A stretch of 64,000 bases of DNA from Henricia sp. BOLD:AAB3569 (Eukaryota > Echinodermata > Asteroidea > Spinulosida > Echinasteridae). The number at the start of each line of letters is the position of its first letter. Positions within the stretch are counted from its first letter, which is position 1. The translations under genes and the position numbers were made by a program. The notes under the pieces were generated by a model, which was given only the letters and a program-made list of their open reading frames with translations, was not told the origin of the DNA and ran no database searches. The DNA lies in NCBI GenBank assembly GCA_037783545.1, contig JBBELK010000001.1, positions 1,488,001-1,552,000 of the forward strand, in the 5' to 3' direction. Shown in pieces: positions 34,068 through 45,660 of the stretch.

Positions 34068-35756
34068 CACTTTAGGTTTTTCTTGTCAACTCATGAAGTA
34101 AAATTTTGGGTTACTGCAAATGATATAAGTAACGTGCCTTTAAATTATATCCCATGTTTGCACCTGCGGAAAAAAATGCATCAACGATTCTGCAAGCTGT
34201 CAGCACACCAGGTGTGACATTCCGTCTAAACAACTGGCCAATAAATTCAGCCCCTTTGCCCCGTAAATTCCCCCTTTAGCCCCCGGTAGTTGGGCCCACC
34301 TTATAGCACCCCTAACAGTCCCCTGGCCCGTACACGCATCGTTACCTTGTGATACCGAACAAATTTCCCAATTTGTCAGATAGTGGCAGGTACAATGTTA
34401 TACTAGGCCGTTTTGCTCGATCCAGCGCGCACTGTGTGGTCTGTCTCGGCTGTTATGCACTTTTTTTCGGGGCGTTGCTAGCGATTGTTACCTGGTAGAA
34501 AGCGTTTCCTTTACTTTAAAAAACAAATAGATCACATGATTCGAAAATGGTGATCTACATGCATTTGAGAATGTGTATGTCATAACCCAACCTTTATATA
34601 CGTCAGATCTCATCTACGTTTCTAGAAAACAATGAAAAACGACATGTAGGCCTATGATGTATCAATGTTTTCAAGAAATGGTGCGAAGCCTTCGAAGCCT
34701 ACCGTCCTATTTATCTGGCTATGCCGTGCGGAAAGCGATTTTCTTTCTGCAACAGTACACATCGTCACTGGCAGAGGGGACATTGCTTCCGATTGGTCTA
34801 ACCCAATGCATATGTTGCATTATACGTACATTATACATATAGCACTATGAACATCTAACAATCATGGAAATTGGGCACACACCATTGTTACTAACAATGG
34901 GGTTACAATGAACATGTACATGTTTTTGCTCATAGTGTAGGCTACGTACATAACTCCACACTCTCCAAACTCTTTCCTCAATTAATGAAAGAAAATCCTC
35001 CAATATGATTGGTTAATTTTGTACTGCAGAAAAAACCGCGTGCGGAAAACGGCTCCATAATAGTCAGGGGCCTATAGTCGGTCACTCGAGGGCGCCCTTG
35101 AAGTGTGTTCACATACAACAAATACAACTTCGTTTATTGTTTTTTTTAATGCAAAGATGCCATCTCGGGAGGAATCATTTCATTAGCGCGTGGCCAGTTG
35201 CTACCATTTCTATCTTCCACTTGAGTTTCCCTGTGAACTTTTTCTTTAAGATTTTCGGTCATTACCAATCTTATAATCAGATGTTTTACCGTTTGTGTTG
35301 AGAGCTTATTTCAGTTAAAATGAATTTAAATAAAATATTTATACTTTTCTTGGTCTAGCCAAATGTACTATAGTTTTTGAATAAGACAAACAAGACAGTA
35401 ATATTTATGAAACCTGCAATTTAAAAAAAAATCGCACTTTTTTGCCCCATAACCCAATCGGAGCATTTTGTAGCAATTTTCATTCAGAAGTTCATCCATG
35501 AGTTTGCTAAATCTTGCCTGCTTCCGAAAACCTGTCTGACCAGGTGGAATTTATTGCATCGTGTGATGGACAGGCCGGGCATGGACGCGAGTCTCGGATA
35601 TCGGCCGGGATCGAACCACCTCGCACCCCGCCGGCCATGCCCCTCGCAACTCACCGGATCGTTTCTGTTTTGTTTGCTTCTCAAAACGTCTTCGTTTCCA
35701 ACTTATTGTGGTATACCGGATGTCTGTACATCGTGAGCTTTATAAAAAATAATAAT
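34068..35756. other. No gene recognised
   Basis: Mixed sequence without recognised protein or repeat of note. 35484-35762 has short overlapping frames on both strands and is not gene-like. Confidence 0.45.
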
Positions 35757-35868
35757 AACTAGAGGTATGACGTTTGTTGTTACAAACGCCAGGTGATCGG
35801 GTTAAATGAACATTTTGTGATGAATTTCAGACGTTGTTATCACCTGTGGAATGGCAAAAATGGAAGTT

Positions 35869-35991
35869 CAGCAGCCGATTTCACGAAACTTTACGCAATT
35901 GCGCAAGTCCACTTACGCCATTACTTGCGCAATAGCTTATGGCGTAAGTGGACTTGCGCAATTGCGTAAAGTTTCGTGAAATCGGCTGCTG
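35869..35991. mobile_element. Perfect 52-bp-arm hairpin MITE inside element A
   Basis: CAGCAGCCGATTTCACGAAA on the left is mirrored exactly at the right, with 52 bp in each arm and a loop of about 19 bp (TTACTTGCGCAATAGCTTA). I saw no mismatch between the arms. Its place inside the 5' part of element A shows that it inserted later. Confidence 0.85.
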
Positions 35992-36069
35992 TATACACTA
36001 ATCCGGTAACTAATATCTCCTCCCTGCATATCCGCCATAGCTGGGGGGTTGATAGCTTGCACCGTTTTG

Positions 36070-37051
36070 AGATATGAATTGTTGAAATAATAACCTTTGA
36101 AATCTTGTAATGTGACACCTGTGACGACATCATGACGTCACAATTTTGTGCACAAATTGTTGAACAATATGTTGAACATCAAGTTCTTAAATGTGGCGAA
36201 GGAATCATACCAATATCTGTTGTAGTTTTCAAGATACAGCATTTTAAAACATCTCCGCTCCAAATTTGCGTAATTTGACGTACATTACGTAACCACCGTC
36301 CATGTAATGACGTCACCAATGGTATAGTAAAAAGGTCCACATGTGTGAAAACATTTCGTTCCGTAGAACTATGGTCAAATTCCCTACCACTTTGGCTCTA
36401 TTTGCATTCAAAGTGCTAAACAAGTGTACATTTTCGAACATCTTCCGGTTTGGACCGGAAGTAGGCGTCACACAGGGGTCATGACATCGTATGATTTGTT
36501 TAGTTCATTTAGACTTATCATATTGTGAAAGAATTGTTCAAGTATCTATTACGGTTCTTGAGATATGAATTTTAAAAATAATAACCTTTGAATTTTTGTA
36601 ATTTGACACCTGTGACGATATCATGACGTCACAATGTTGTGCACAAATTGTTCAACAATTTGATAAACATCAAGTTCTTAAATGTGGCGAAAGAATCATG
36701 CAAATATCTGCTGTAGTTCTCAAGATACAGCATTTTAAAACAATTCAGCTCCAAATTTGCGTATTTTGACACCACATTACGTAACCACCGTCCATGTGAT
36801 GACGTCACAAATGGTATAGTCAAAAAGTCTACATGTGTGGAAACATTTCGTTCCGTAGAAATATGGTCAAATTCACTACCACTTTGAATCTATTTGCATT
36901 CAAAACGCTTACAAAATGCACATTTTCGAACAACTTCCGGTTTGGACCGGAAGTAGGCGTCACACAGGGGTCATGACATCGTATGATTTGTTCAGTTCAT
37001 TTAGACTTATTATGTTGTGAAAGAATTGTTCAAGTATCTATTACGGTTCTT
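36070..37051 (+). repeat. Two tandem units of about 0.48-0.50 kb in element A
   Basis: Each starts GAGATATGAATT and contains, in the same order, CATGACGTCAC, CATTACGTAACCACCGTCCA, TTTCGTTCCGTAGAA and TTCCGGTTTGGACCGGAAGT. The second unit ends at the start of the ~355-bp type. The same units recur at 38890-39680. Confidence 0.8.
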
Positions 37052-38349
37052 GAGATATGAATTTTGGAAATAATAACCTTTCAATTTTTGTAATTTGACA
37101 CCTGATGACGTCATGATTACGTCACACTTGATGCCATCGTGATACTATACATTCTGGTGAAAGTCTGCCGTAGGGCCTATGTCTGTATCTAATTTACTAA
37201 CGATTCAGCTTGGTTTGATGGGCATTGTTGCTGGTAAGTGTAAAAACTGAGATTCTCAGTTTCGTTGAACTTTGACCTCCAATTGACCCCAGAAGGAAGG
37301 GTCAGATGAAAATGCCCACACAAAGAAAATTGTAGCACAGAATGTCATCTGTAAACCTGCCAAATACGAAGATCCTGGGTCACGTGGTTTTCAAGACGGA
37401 AGCATTTTAAAATATGCATATTTTGTTTTTTTGGGGGGTGTAATTTGATACTTGATGACGTCACGATGACGTCACGCTTGATGCCATCATAATATTATAC
37501 ACGTTGGTGAAAGTCTGCCATAGGACCTATGCCTGTACTTAGTTACTTAAAGATTCAGCTTGGTTTGATGGGCATTGTTGCTCAATAAGTGCAAAAATTG
37601 CGATTTTCGTTTTCGTTGAACTTTGACCTCAGATTGACCCCAGAAGGAAGGGTCAGATGAAAATGCCCACACGAAGAAAATCGTAGGCCATGATCTTATC
37701 TATAAGCCTGCTAAATACGAAAATCATGGGTCACGTGGTTTTCCAGACGGAAGCATTTTAAAACATGCATATTTCGGTCATTTTTGGTTTGTAATTTGAT
37801 ACCTAATGACGTCACAATGACGTCACACTTGTATGCACATCTTCACATTGGGGTTGATGTTCCTACCAAGTTTTAAGTTGATAGCTTGAACCGTTTTGAA
37901 GAAAAGCTCTGGAAACGTTTGAGTGGAAAAAGAAGAAAAAAAAAAAAAAAAAAAAAACTAGAGCTTCGCGTTCGTGTTTTTTACAAACGCAAGGTGATCG
38001 GGTGACATAAACATTGCAATGATGATGACGACACAGTTTTGAGATTGTTTGAAAACTTGAGTTGTTTGATGTTGAAAAAGTATTGGAATTCTCAAGACAT
38101 GACTCTGACTATTCAACGCTAAAATTGTGTATCTGATGACGTCATAATTGTCAATCTCATCAATAACGTTACTATTGTGTGCACATATTGTTCAAGTATC
38201 TACTGAAGAACAAGTTTTGACATGTATATGTGGTGAAAGAATATTTTCAATATCTATTACAGTTCTAAAGATGTTGTCATTTGAGATCATATTACTGTAG
38301 TATATCGCCGTTTGGGGAGTTGGGGTTCAATTGCATCTAGAATAAACTG

Positions 38350-38888
38350 ATGCTCCAGTCAACTTGAGTTGCGGTCCACCATGTCCATTTTATTTCCAAC
38401 ACAGCAACGATTTCCAGCATGTCACATTCACAGTTTTCGGGGAGAAACCATATTTACTCTGGTCCGCCGACTAAGGCTAGCCGTACATAATTACACCCAA
38501 GATACAACAGCTAAGTCACCAAAAGTAAATGTCCTTGTGCTATCTAGTGTTTATTCAACTTTCCTGGCGATGATGCCACGGAAACTAGCAGTTTTACATC
38601 TTTAAAAGTCAAATTTTCTCGGTTGTAAATCAAGCCCTGCTTATTATGTCTCGTCTGTCTGACTTATTCACTACTCGCCCAGGTACGTGTATATCATTGG
38701 CCGTGTGGCCCAGACATCTTCCCTAAAAAGATACATTATGACCTCTGTCCCGAGACAGGCCGCCTAGATACAAGTTATATTATTAGAAGTCGAGCACTAT
38801 ATATGGGCGCAAATCGTCAGATTAGTGGAGGCTTGGCATAGCGCCCTCAAACGACTGAGTTAGCTTAATTATCAAGAGACCCAACAAA
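38350..38888 (-). mobile_element. Possible solo LTR, minus strand
   Basis: Read on the minus strand it begins TGTTGGGTCTCTTG, has a TATATA-type box (CCATATATAGTGC) and later a GAATAAAC poly(A)-like signal, the layout of an LTR. It interrupts element B. No clear target duplication or internal retroelement region was seen, so the call is weak. It is treated as a fossil. Confidence 0.25.
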
Positions 38889-40606
38889 TAATTTCTCCAC
38901 ATTACGTAACCACCGTGCACGTGATGACGTCATCAGTGGTATATATGTAGTCATAAAGTCCACATGTGAGGGAACATTTCGTTCCGTAGAACTATGGTCA
39001 AATTCCCTACCACTTTGGCTCTATTTGCATTCAAAGTGCTAAAAAAGTGTACATTTTCGAACCTCTTCCGGTTTGGACCGGAGGTTTGGGTCACACAGGG
39101 GTCATGCCATTGTATGATTTGTTCAGTTCATTGCGACCTATCATGCTGTGAAAGAATTGTTCAAGTATCTATTACGATTCTTGAGATATGAATTTTTGAA
39201 ATAATAACCATTTAATTTTTGTAATTTGACACCTGTGACGATATCATGACGTCACAATGTTGTGCACAAATTGTTCAACAATTTGATAAACATCAAGTCC
39301 TTAAATGTGGCGAAAGAATCACGCAAATATCTGCTGTAGTTCTTAAGATACAGCATTTTTAAACAATTCAGCTCCAAATTTGCGTATTTTGGCACCACAT
39401 TACGTAACTACCGTCCATGTGATGACGTCACCAATGGTATAGTCAAAAAGTCCACATGTGTGGAAACATTTCGTTCCGTAGAAATATGGTCAAATTCACT
39501 ACCACTTTCAATCTATTTGCATTAAAAACGCTTTAAAAAATGCACATTTTCGAACAACTTCCGGTTTGGACCGGAAGTAGGCGTCACACAGGGGTCATGA
39601 CATTGTATGATTTGTTCAGTTCATTTAGACTGATCATGTTGTGAAAGAATTGTTCAAGTATCTATTACGGTTCTTGAGATATGAATTTTGGAAATAATAA
39701 CCTTTGAATTTTTGTAATTTGACACCTGATGACGTCATGATTACGTCACACTTGATGCCATCATGATACTATACATTCTGGTGAAAGTCTGCCGTAGGGC
39801 CTATGTCTGTATCTAATTTACTAACGATTCAGCTTGGTTTGATAGGCATTGTTGCTGGTAAGTGTAAAAACTGAGATTCTCAGTTTCGTTGAACTTTGAC
39901 CTCCAATTGACCCCAGAAGAAAGGGTCAGATGAAAATGCCCACACAAAGAAAATTGTAGCACAGAATGTCATCTATAAATCTGACAAATACGAAGATCCT
40001 GGGTCACGTGGTTTTCAAGACGGAAGCATTTTAAAATATGCATATTTTAGTTTTTTGGGGGGTGTAATTTGATACTTGATGACGTCACGATGACGTCACG
40101 CTTGATGCCATCATAATATTATACACGCTGGTGAAAGTCTGCCATAGGACCTATGCCTGTACTTAGTTACTTAAGGATTCAGCTTGGTTTGATATGCATT
40201 GTTGCTCAATAAGTGCAAAAATTGAGATTTTCGTTTTCGTTGAACTTTGACCTCAAATTGACCCTAGAAGGAAGGGTCAGATGAAAATGCCCACACGAAG
40301 AAAATTGTAGGCCATGATCTTATTAATAAGCCTGATAAATACGAAAATCATGGGTCACGTGGTTTTCCAGACGGAAGCATTTTAAAACATGCATATTTTA
40401 GTCATTTTAGGGTTGTAATTTGACACCCGATGACGTCACAATGACGTCACACTTGTATGCACACCTTCACATTGGGGTTGATGTTCCTACAAAGTTTCAA
40501 GTTGATAGCTTGAACCGTTTTGAAGAAAAGCTCTGGAAACGTTTGAGTGGAAAAAGAAAAGGGAAAAAGAAAAAAAAAAAAAGACAAAGAAATCGTACAA
40601 TAGTAA

Positions 40607-40694
40607 TAGGTGATCGGAATTAGTTCCGATCACCTAAAAAATAAAGAAATCGTACGAGAGTAATAGGTGATCGGGCTGTTGGCCCGATCACCTA
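40607..40694. repeat. Pair of terminal hairpins of element B
   Basis: TAGGTGATCGGAA with its mirror (40607-40636) and TAGGTGATCGGGC with its mirror (40664-40694) are separated by a repeated AAAGAAATCGTAC linker. Both end in CACCTAAAAA. Paired hairpins of this kind at an end suit rolling-circle transposons. Confidence 0.8.
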
Positions 40695-40935
40695 AAAAGA
40701 GCATTTGTGATTGATTATTGTTTAGGGGTCTGGACTCTGCACCGTGTTTTCCCTCAAAATTTGAAGAGCAACTTTCATTGTTTTAGTGTCGTACTAATCT
40801 GTTTTTAGTTATAGGCCTTTCTGGAGTAATTACTTCCCAACTCAACCGAAACCTTCTCTTTGCTTTATTATGATGCACATATAAAGCCTTCCAAATTCTC
40901 TATTTTCAGAATGAGAGGGCCTCAATGCCACTGCG
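40695..40935. other. Short unrecognised spacer
   Basis: Between element B and the first satellite-like fragment. No feature seen. Confidence 0.5.
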
Positions 40936-41049
40936 CAGCGTCAATCCTCCAATCCTCCAACATACATGTACAACCCATTTTGGTAATTCAAACCAAAATA
41001 TTATTAAATTATCCTTTTCAATCGGAATTTTCAAAAATCATTCTGGTAT
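40936..41049 (+). repeat. Two satellite-like fragments left of the array
   Basis: CAGCGTCAATCCTCCAA at 40936 differs at one base from the satellite consensus CAGCCTCAATCCTCCAA. AAAATCATTCTGGTAT at 41034-41049 differs at one base from AAAATCATCCTGGTAT. They are about 80 bp apart and lie on the far side of the LINE remnant. Confidence 0.65.
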
Positions 41050-41372
41050 TGGAATTGGAATTGGAATTTATTTTATTCAGCCAATGCAAAAACGTTAAAA
41101 ACGGCTTACATCGGTAATTACATTGTTCCTCCTCGAGCTCAAACATTATACATATTAAAAACAATAAAACTGACAAGCAAATAACTTAGTTTACAACTAT
41201 ACAACGAACGACAATAACGAATACACAACACTATCCACCAACACCAATTTAAAAACATTTAAACGAACTCAATACAGTTACTGACAATTAAAACCCATTA
41301 AACGCACGAACTGCCGATGGATAAAAACTGCTTAAAAAACGTTTACTACCTCGAAAGGACCTAAAACGACGG
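41050..41372 (-). mobile_element. 3' end of a LINE, minus strand
   Basis: On the minus strand the last codons read SFRGSKRFLSSFYPSAVRAF and end at a stop (complement of 41288-41290). The SFYPSAVR motif is typical of the C-terminus of several non-LTR retrotransposon proteins. About 220 bp of 3' UTR follow, then GAATAAAATAAATTCC and an ATTCCA-type tail (41050-41069). It is 5'-truncated where it meets the satellite. Confidence 0.7.
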
Positions 41373-42766
41373 CCATTTAGCCTCAATCCCCCAAAATCAT
41401 CCTGGTATCAACAACCATTCAGCCTTAATCCACCAAAATCATCCTGGTATCAACAACCATTCAGCCTCAATCCTCCAAAATCAACCTGGTATCAACAACC
41501 ATTCAGCTTCAATCCTCCAAAATCATCAACAACCATCCAGCCTCAATCCTCCAGAATCATCCTGGTATCAACAACCATTCAGCCTCAATCCTCCAAAATC
41601 AACCTGGTATCAACAACCATTCAGCTTCAATCCTCCAAAATCATCAACAACCATCCAGCCTCAATCCTCCAAAATCATCCTGGTATCAACAACCATTCAG
41701 CCTCAATCCTCCAAAATCATCCTGGTATCAACAACCATTCAGCCTCAATCCTCCAAAATCAACCTGGTATCAACAACTATTCAGCTTCAATCCTCCAAAA
41801 TCATCAACAACCATCCAGCCTCAATCCTCCAAAATCATCCTGGTATCAACAACCATTCAGCCTCAATCCTCCAAAATCATCCTGGTATCAACAACCATCC
41901 AGCCTCAATCCTCCAAAATCATCCTGGTATCAACAACTATTCAGCCTCAATCCTCCAAAATCAACTTGGTATCAACAACCATTTAGCTTCAATCCTCCAA
42001 AATCATCAACAACCATCCAGCCTCAATCCTCCAAAATCATCATGGTATCAACAACCATTCAGCCTCAATCCACCAAAATCATCCTGGTATTAACAACCAT
42101 TCAGCCTCAATCCTCCAAAATCAACCTGGTATCAACAACTATTCAGCTTCAATCCTCCAAAATCATCAACAACCATCCAGCCTCAATCCTCCAAAATCAT
42201 CCTGGTATCAACAACCATTCAGCCTCAATCCTCCAAAATCATCCTGGTATCAACAACCATTCAGCCTCAATCCTCCAAAATCAACCTGGTATCAACAACT
42301 ATTCAGCTTCAATCCTCCAAAATCATCAACAACCATCCAGCCTCAATCCTCCAAAATCATCCTGGTATCAACAACCATTCAGCCTCAATCCTCCAAAATC
42401 ATCCTGGTATCAACAACCATCCAGCCTCAATCCTCCAAAATCATCCTGGTATCAACAACTATTCAGCCTCAATCCACCAAAATTATCCTGGTATCAACAA
42501 CTATTCAGCTTCAATCCTCCAAAATCATCAACAACCATCCAGCCTCAATCCTCCAAAATCATCCTGGTATCAACAACCATTCAGCCTCAATCCTCCAAAA
42601 TCATCCCTGTAACCAACAACTATTCAGCCTCAATCCTCCAAAATCAACTTGGTATCAACAACCATTTAGCTTCAATCCTCCAAAATCATCAACAACCATC
42701 CAGCCTCAATCCTCCAAAATCATCCTGGTATCAACAACCATTCAGCCTCAATCCACCAAAATCATC

Positions 42767-45660
42767 ATGGTATTAACAACCATTCAGCCTCAATCCTCCA
42801 AAATCCACCTGGTATCAACAACCATTCAGCTTCAATCCTCCAAAATCATCGTGGTATCAACAACCATTCAGCCTCAATCCTCCAAAATCATCCCTGTACC
42901 AACAACTATTCAGCCTCAATCCTCCAAAATCAACTTGGTATCAACAACCATTTAGCTTCAATCATCCAAAATCATCAACAACCATTCAGCCTCAATCCAC
43001 CAAAATCAACCTGGTATCAACGACCATTCAGCTTCAATCCTCCAAAATCATCCTGGTATCAACAACCATTCAGCCTCAATCCACCAAAATCATCATGGTA
43101 TTAACAACCATTCAGCCTCAATCCTCCAAAATCCACCTGGTATCAACAACCATTCAGCTTCAATCCTCCAAAATCATCGTGGTATCAACAACCATTCAGT
43201 CTCAATCCTCCAAAATCAACCTGGTATCAACGACCATTCAGCTTCAATCCTCCAAAATCATCCTGGTATCAACAACCATTCAGCCTCAATCCTCCAAAAT
43301 CATCCCTGTACCAACAACTATTCAGCCTCAATCCTCCAAAATCAACTTGGTATCAACAATCATTTAGCTTCAATCCTCCAAAATCATCCTGGTATCAACA
43401 ACCATTCAGCCTCAATCCTCCAAAATCATCCTGGTATCAACAACCATTCAGCCTCAATCCTCCAAAATCAACCTGGTATCAACAACTATTCAGCTTCAAT
43501 CCTCCAAAATCATCAACAACCATCCAGCCTCAATCCTCCAAAATCATCCTGGTATCAACAACCATTCAGCCTCAATCCTCCAAAATCATCCTGGTATCAA
43601 CAACCATCCAGCCTCAATCCTCCAAAATCATCCTGGTATCAACAACTATTCAGCCTCAATCCACCAAAATTATCCTGGTATCAACAACTATTCAGCTTCA
43701 ATCCTCCAAAATCATCAACAACCATCCAGCCTCAATCCTCCAAAATCATCCTGGTATCAACAACCATTCAGCCTCAATCCTCCAAAATCATCCCTGTACC
43801 AACAACTATTCAGCCTCAATCCTCCAAAATCAACTTGGTATCAACAACCATTTAGCTTCAATCCTCCAAAATCATCAACAACCATCCAGCCTCAATCCTC
43901 CAAAATCATCCTGGTATCAACAACCATTCAGCCTCAATCCACCAAAATCATCATGGTATTAACAACCATTCAGCCTCAATCCTCCAAAATCCACCTGGTA
44001 TCAACAACCATTCAGCTTCAATCCTCCAAAATCATCGTGGTATCAACAACCATTCAGCCTCAATCCTCCAAAATCATCCCTGTACCAACAACTATTCAGC
44101 CTCAATCCTCCAAAATCAACTTGGTATCAACAACCATTTAGCTTCAATCATCCAAAATCATCAACAACCATTCAGCCTCAATCCACCAAAATCAACCTGG
44201 TATCAACGACCATTCAGCTTCAATCCTCCAAAATCATCCTGGTATCAACAACCATTCAGCCTCAATCCACCAAAATCATCGTGGTATCAACAACCATTCA
44301 GCCTCAATCCTCCAAAATCAACCTGGTATCAACGACCATTCAGCTTCAATCCTCCAAAATCATCCTGGTATCAACAACCATTCAGCCTCAATCCTCCAAA
44401 ATCATCCCTGTACCAACAACTATTCAGCCTCAATCCTCCAAAATCAACTTGGTATCAACAATCATTTAGCTTCAATCCTCCAAAATCATCCTGGTATCAA
44501 CAACCATTCAGCCTCAATCCTCCAAAATCATCCTGGTATCAACAACCATTCAGCCTCAATCCTCCAAAATCAACCTGGTATCAACAACTATTCAGCTTCA
44601 ATCCTCCAAAATCATCAACAACCATCCAGCCTCAATCCTCCAAAATCATCCTGGTATCAACAACCATTCAGCCTCAATCCTCCAAAATCATCCTGGTATC
44701 AACAACCATCCAGCCTCAATCCTCCAAAATCATCCTGGTATCAACAACTATTCAGCCTCAATCCACCAAAATTATCCTGGTATCAACAACTATTCAGCTT
44801 CAATCCTCCAAAATCATCAACAACCATCCAGCCTCAATCCTCCAAAATCATCCTGGTATCAACAACCATTCAGCCTCAATCCTCCAAAATCATCCCTGTA
44901 CCAACAACTATTCAGCCTCAATCCTCCAAAATCAACTTGGTATCAACAACCATTTAGCTTCAATCCTCCAAAATCATCAACAACCATCCAGCCTCAATCC
45001 TCCAAAATCATCCTGGTATCAACAACCATTCAGCCTCAATCCACCAAAATCATCATGGTATTAACAACCATTCAGCCTCAATCCTCCAAAATCCACCTGG
45101 TATCAACAACCATTCAGCTTCAATCCTCCAAAATCATCGTGGTATCAACAACCATTCAGCCTCAATCCTCCAAAATCATCCCTGTACCAACAACTATTCA
45201 GCCTCAATCCTCCAAAATCAACTTGGTATCAACAACCATTTAGCTTCAATCATCCAAAATCATCAACAACCATTCAGCCTCAATCCACCAAAATCAACCT
45301 GGTATCAACGACCATTCAGCTTCAATCCTCCAAAATCATCCTGGTATCAACAACCATTCAGCCTCAATCCACCAAAATCATCATGGTATTAACAACCATT
45401 CAGCCTCAATCCTCCAAAATCCACCTGGTATCAACAACCATTCAGCTTCAATCCTCCAAAATCATCGTGGTATCAACAACCATTCAGCCTCAATCCTCCA
45501 AAATCAACCTGGTATCAACGACCATTCAGCTTCAATCCTCCAAAATCATCCTGGTATCAACAACCATTCAGCCTCAATCCTCCAAAATCATCCCTGTACC
45601 AACAACTATTCAGCCTCAATCCTCCAAAATCAACTTGGTATCAACAATCATTTAGCTTCA
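42767..45660 (+). repeat. Satellite higher-order block of about 1.1 kb, three copies
   Basis: The rare variant ATGGTATTAACAACC occurs at 42767, 43095, 43953, 45055 and 45383. In the first and third copies it recurs 328 bp later (7 x 42 + 34); in the middle copy the second position (44281) has GTGGTATCAAC instead. Successive block starts are 1186 and 1102 bp apart, differing by exactly two 42-bp units. Confidence 0.8.

Larger units (their letters stand above)
35757..37955 (+). mobile_element. CRE-rich repetitive element A (Helentron/HINE-like, tentative)
   Basis: It starts AACTAGAGGTATGACGTTTG, soon followed by a small hairpin (GTTTGT/ACAAAC) and AGGTGATCGGG. It then carries two tandem units of about 481-501 bp (from 36070 and 36551) and two of about 355 bp (from about 37090 and 37446), and stops in an A tract. 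The units hold repeated TGACGTCA palindromes. The AGGTGATCGG word matches the terminal hairpins of element B. A terminal hairpin plus internal tandem repeats resembles Helentron-derived elements, but no Rep/helicase is present, so the class is a guess. Confidence 0.5.
37957..40694 (+). mobile_element. CRE-rich repetitive element B with two terminal hairpins
   Basis: It starts AACTAGAGCTTCGCGTTCG right after the A tract of element A, with the same small hairpin and AGGTGATCGGG. After an insertion (about 38350-38888) it repeats the ~0.5-kb and ~355-bp units of A, then GAAAAGCTCTGGAAACGTTT, an A-rich tract and two terminal hairpins. It looks like the fuller copy, so A probably lost its 3' hairpins. 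Head-to-tail order suggests insertion of one next to the other, or tandem replication. Confidence 0.5.
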
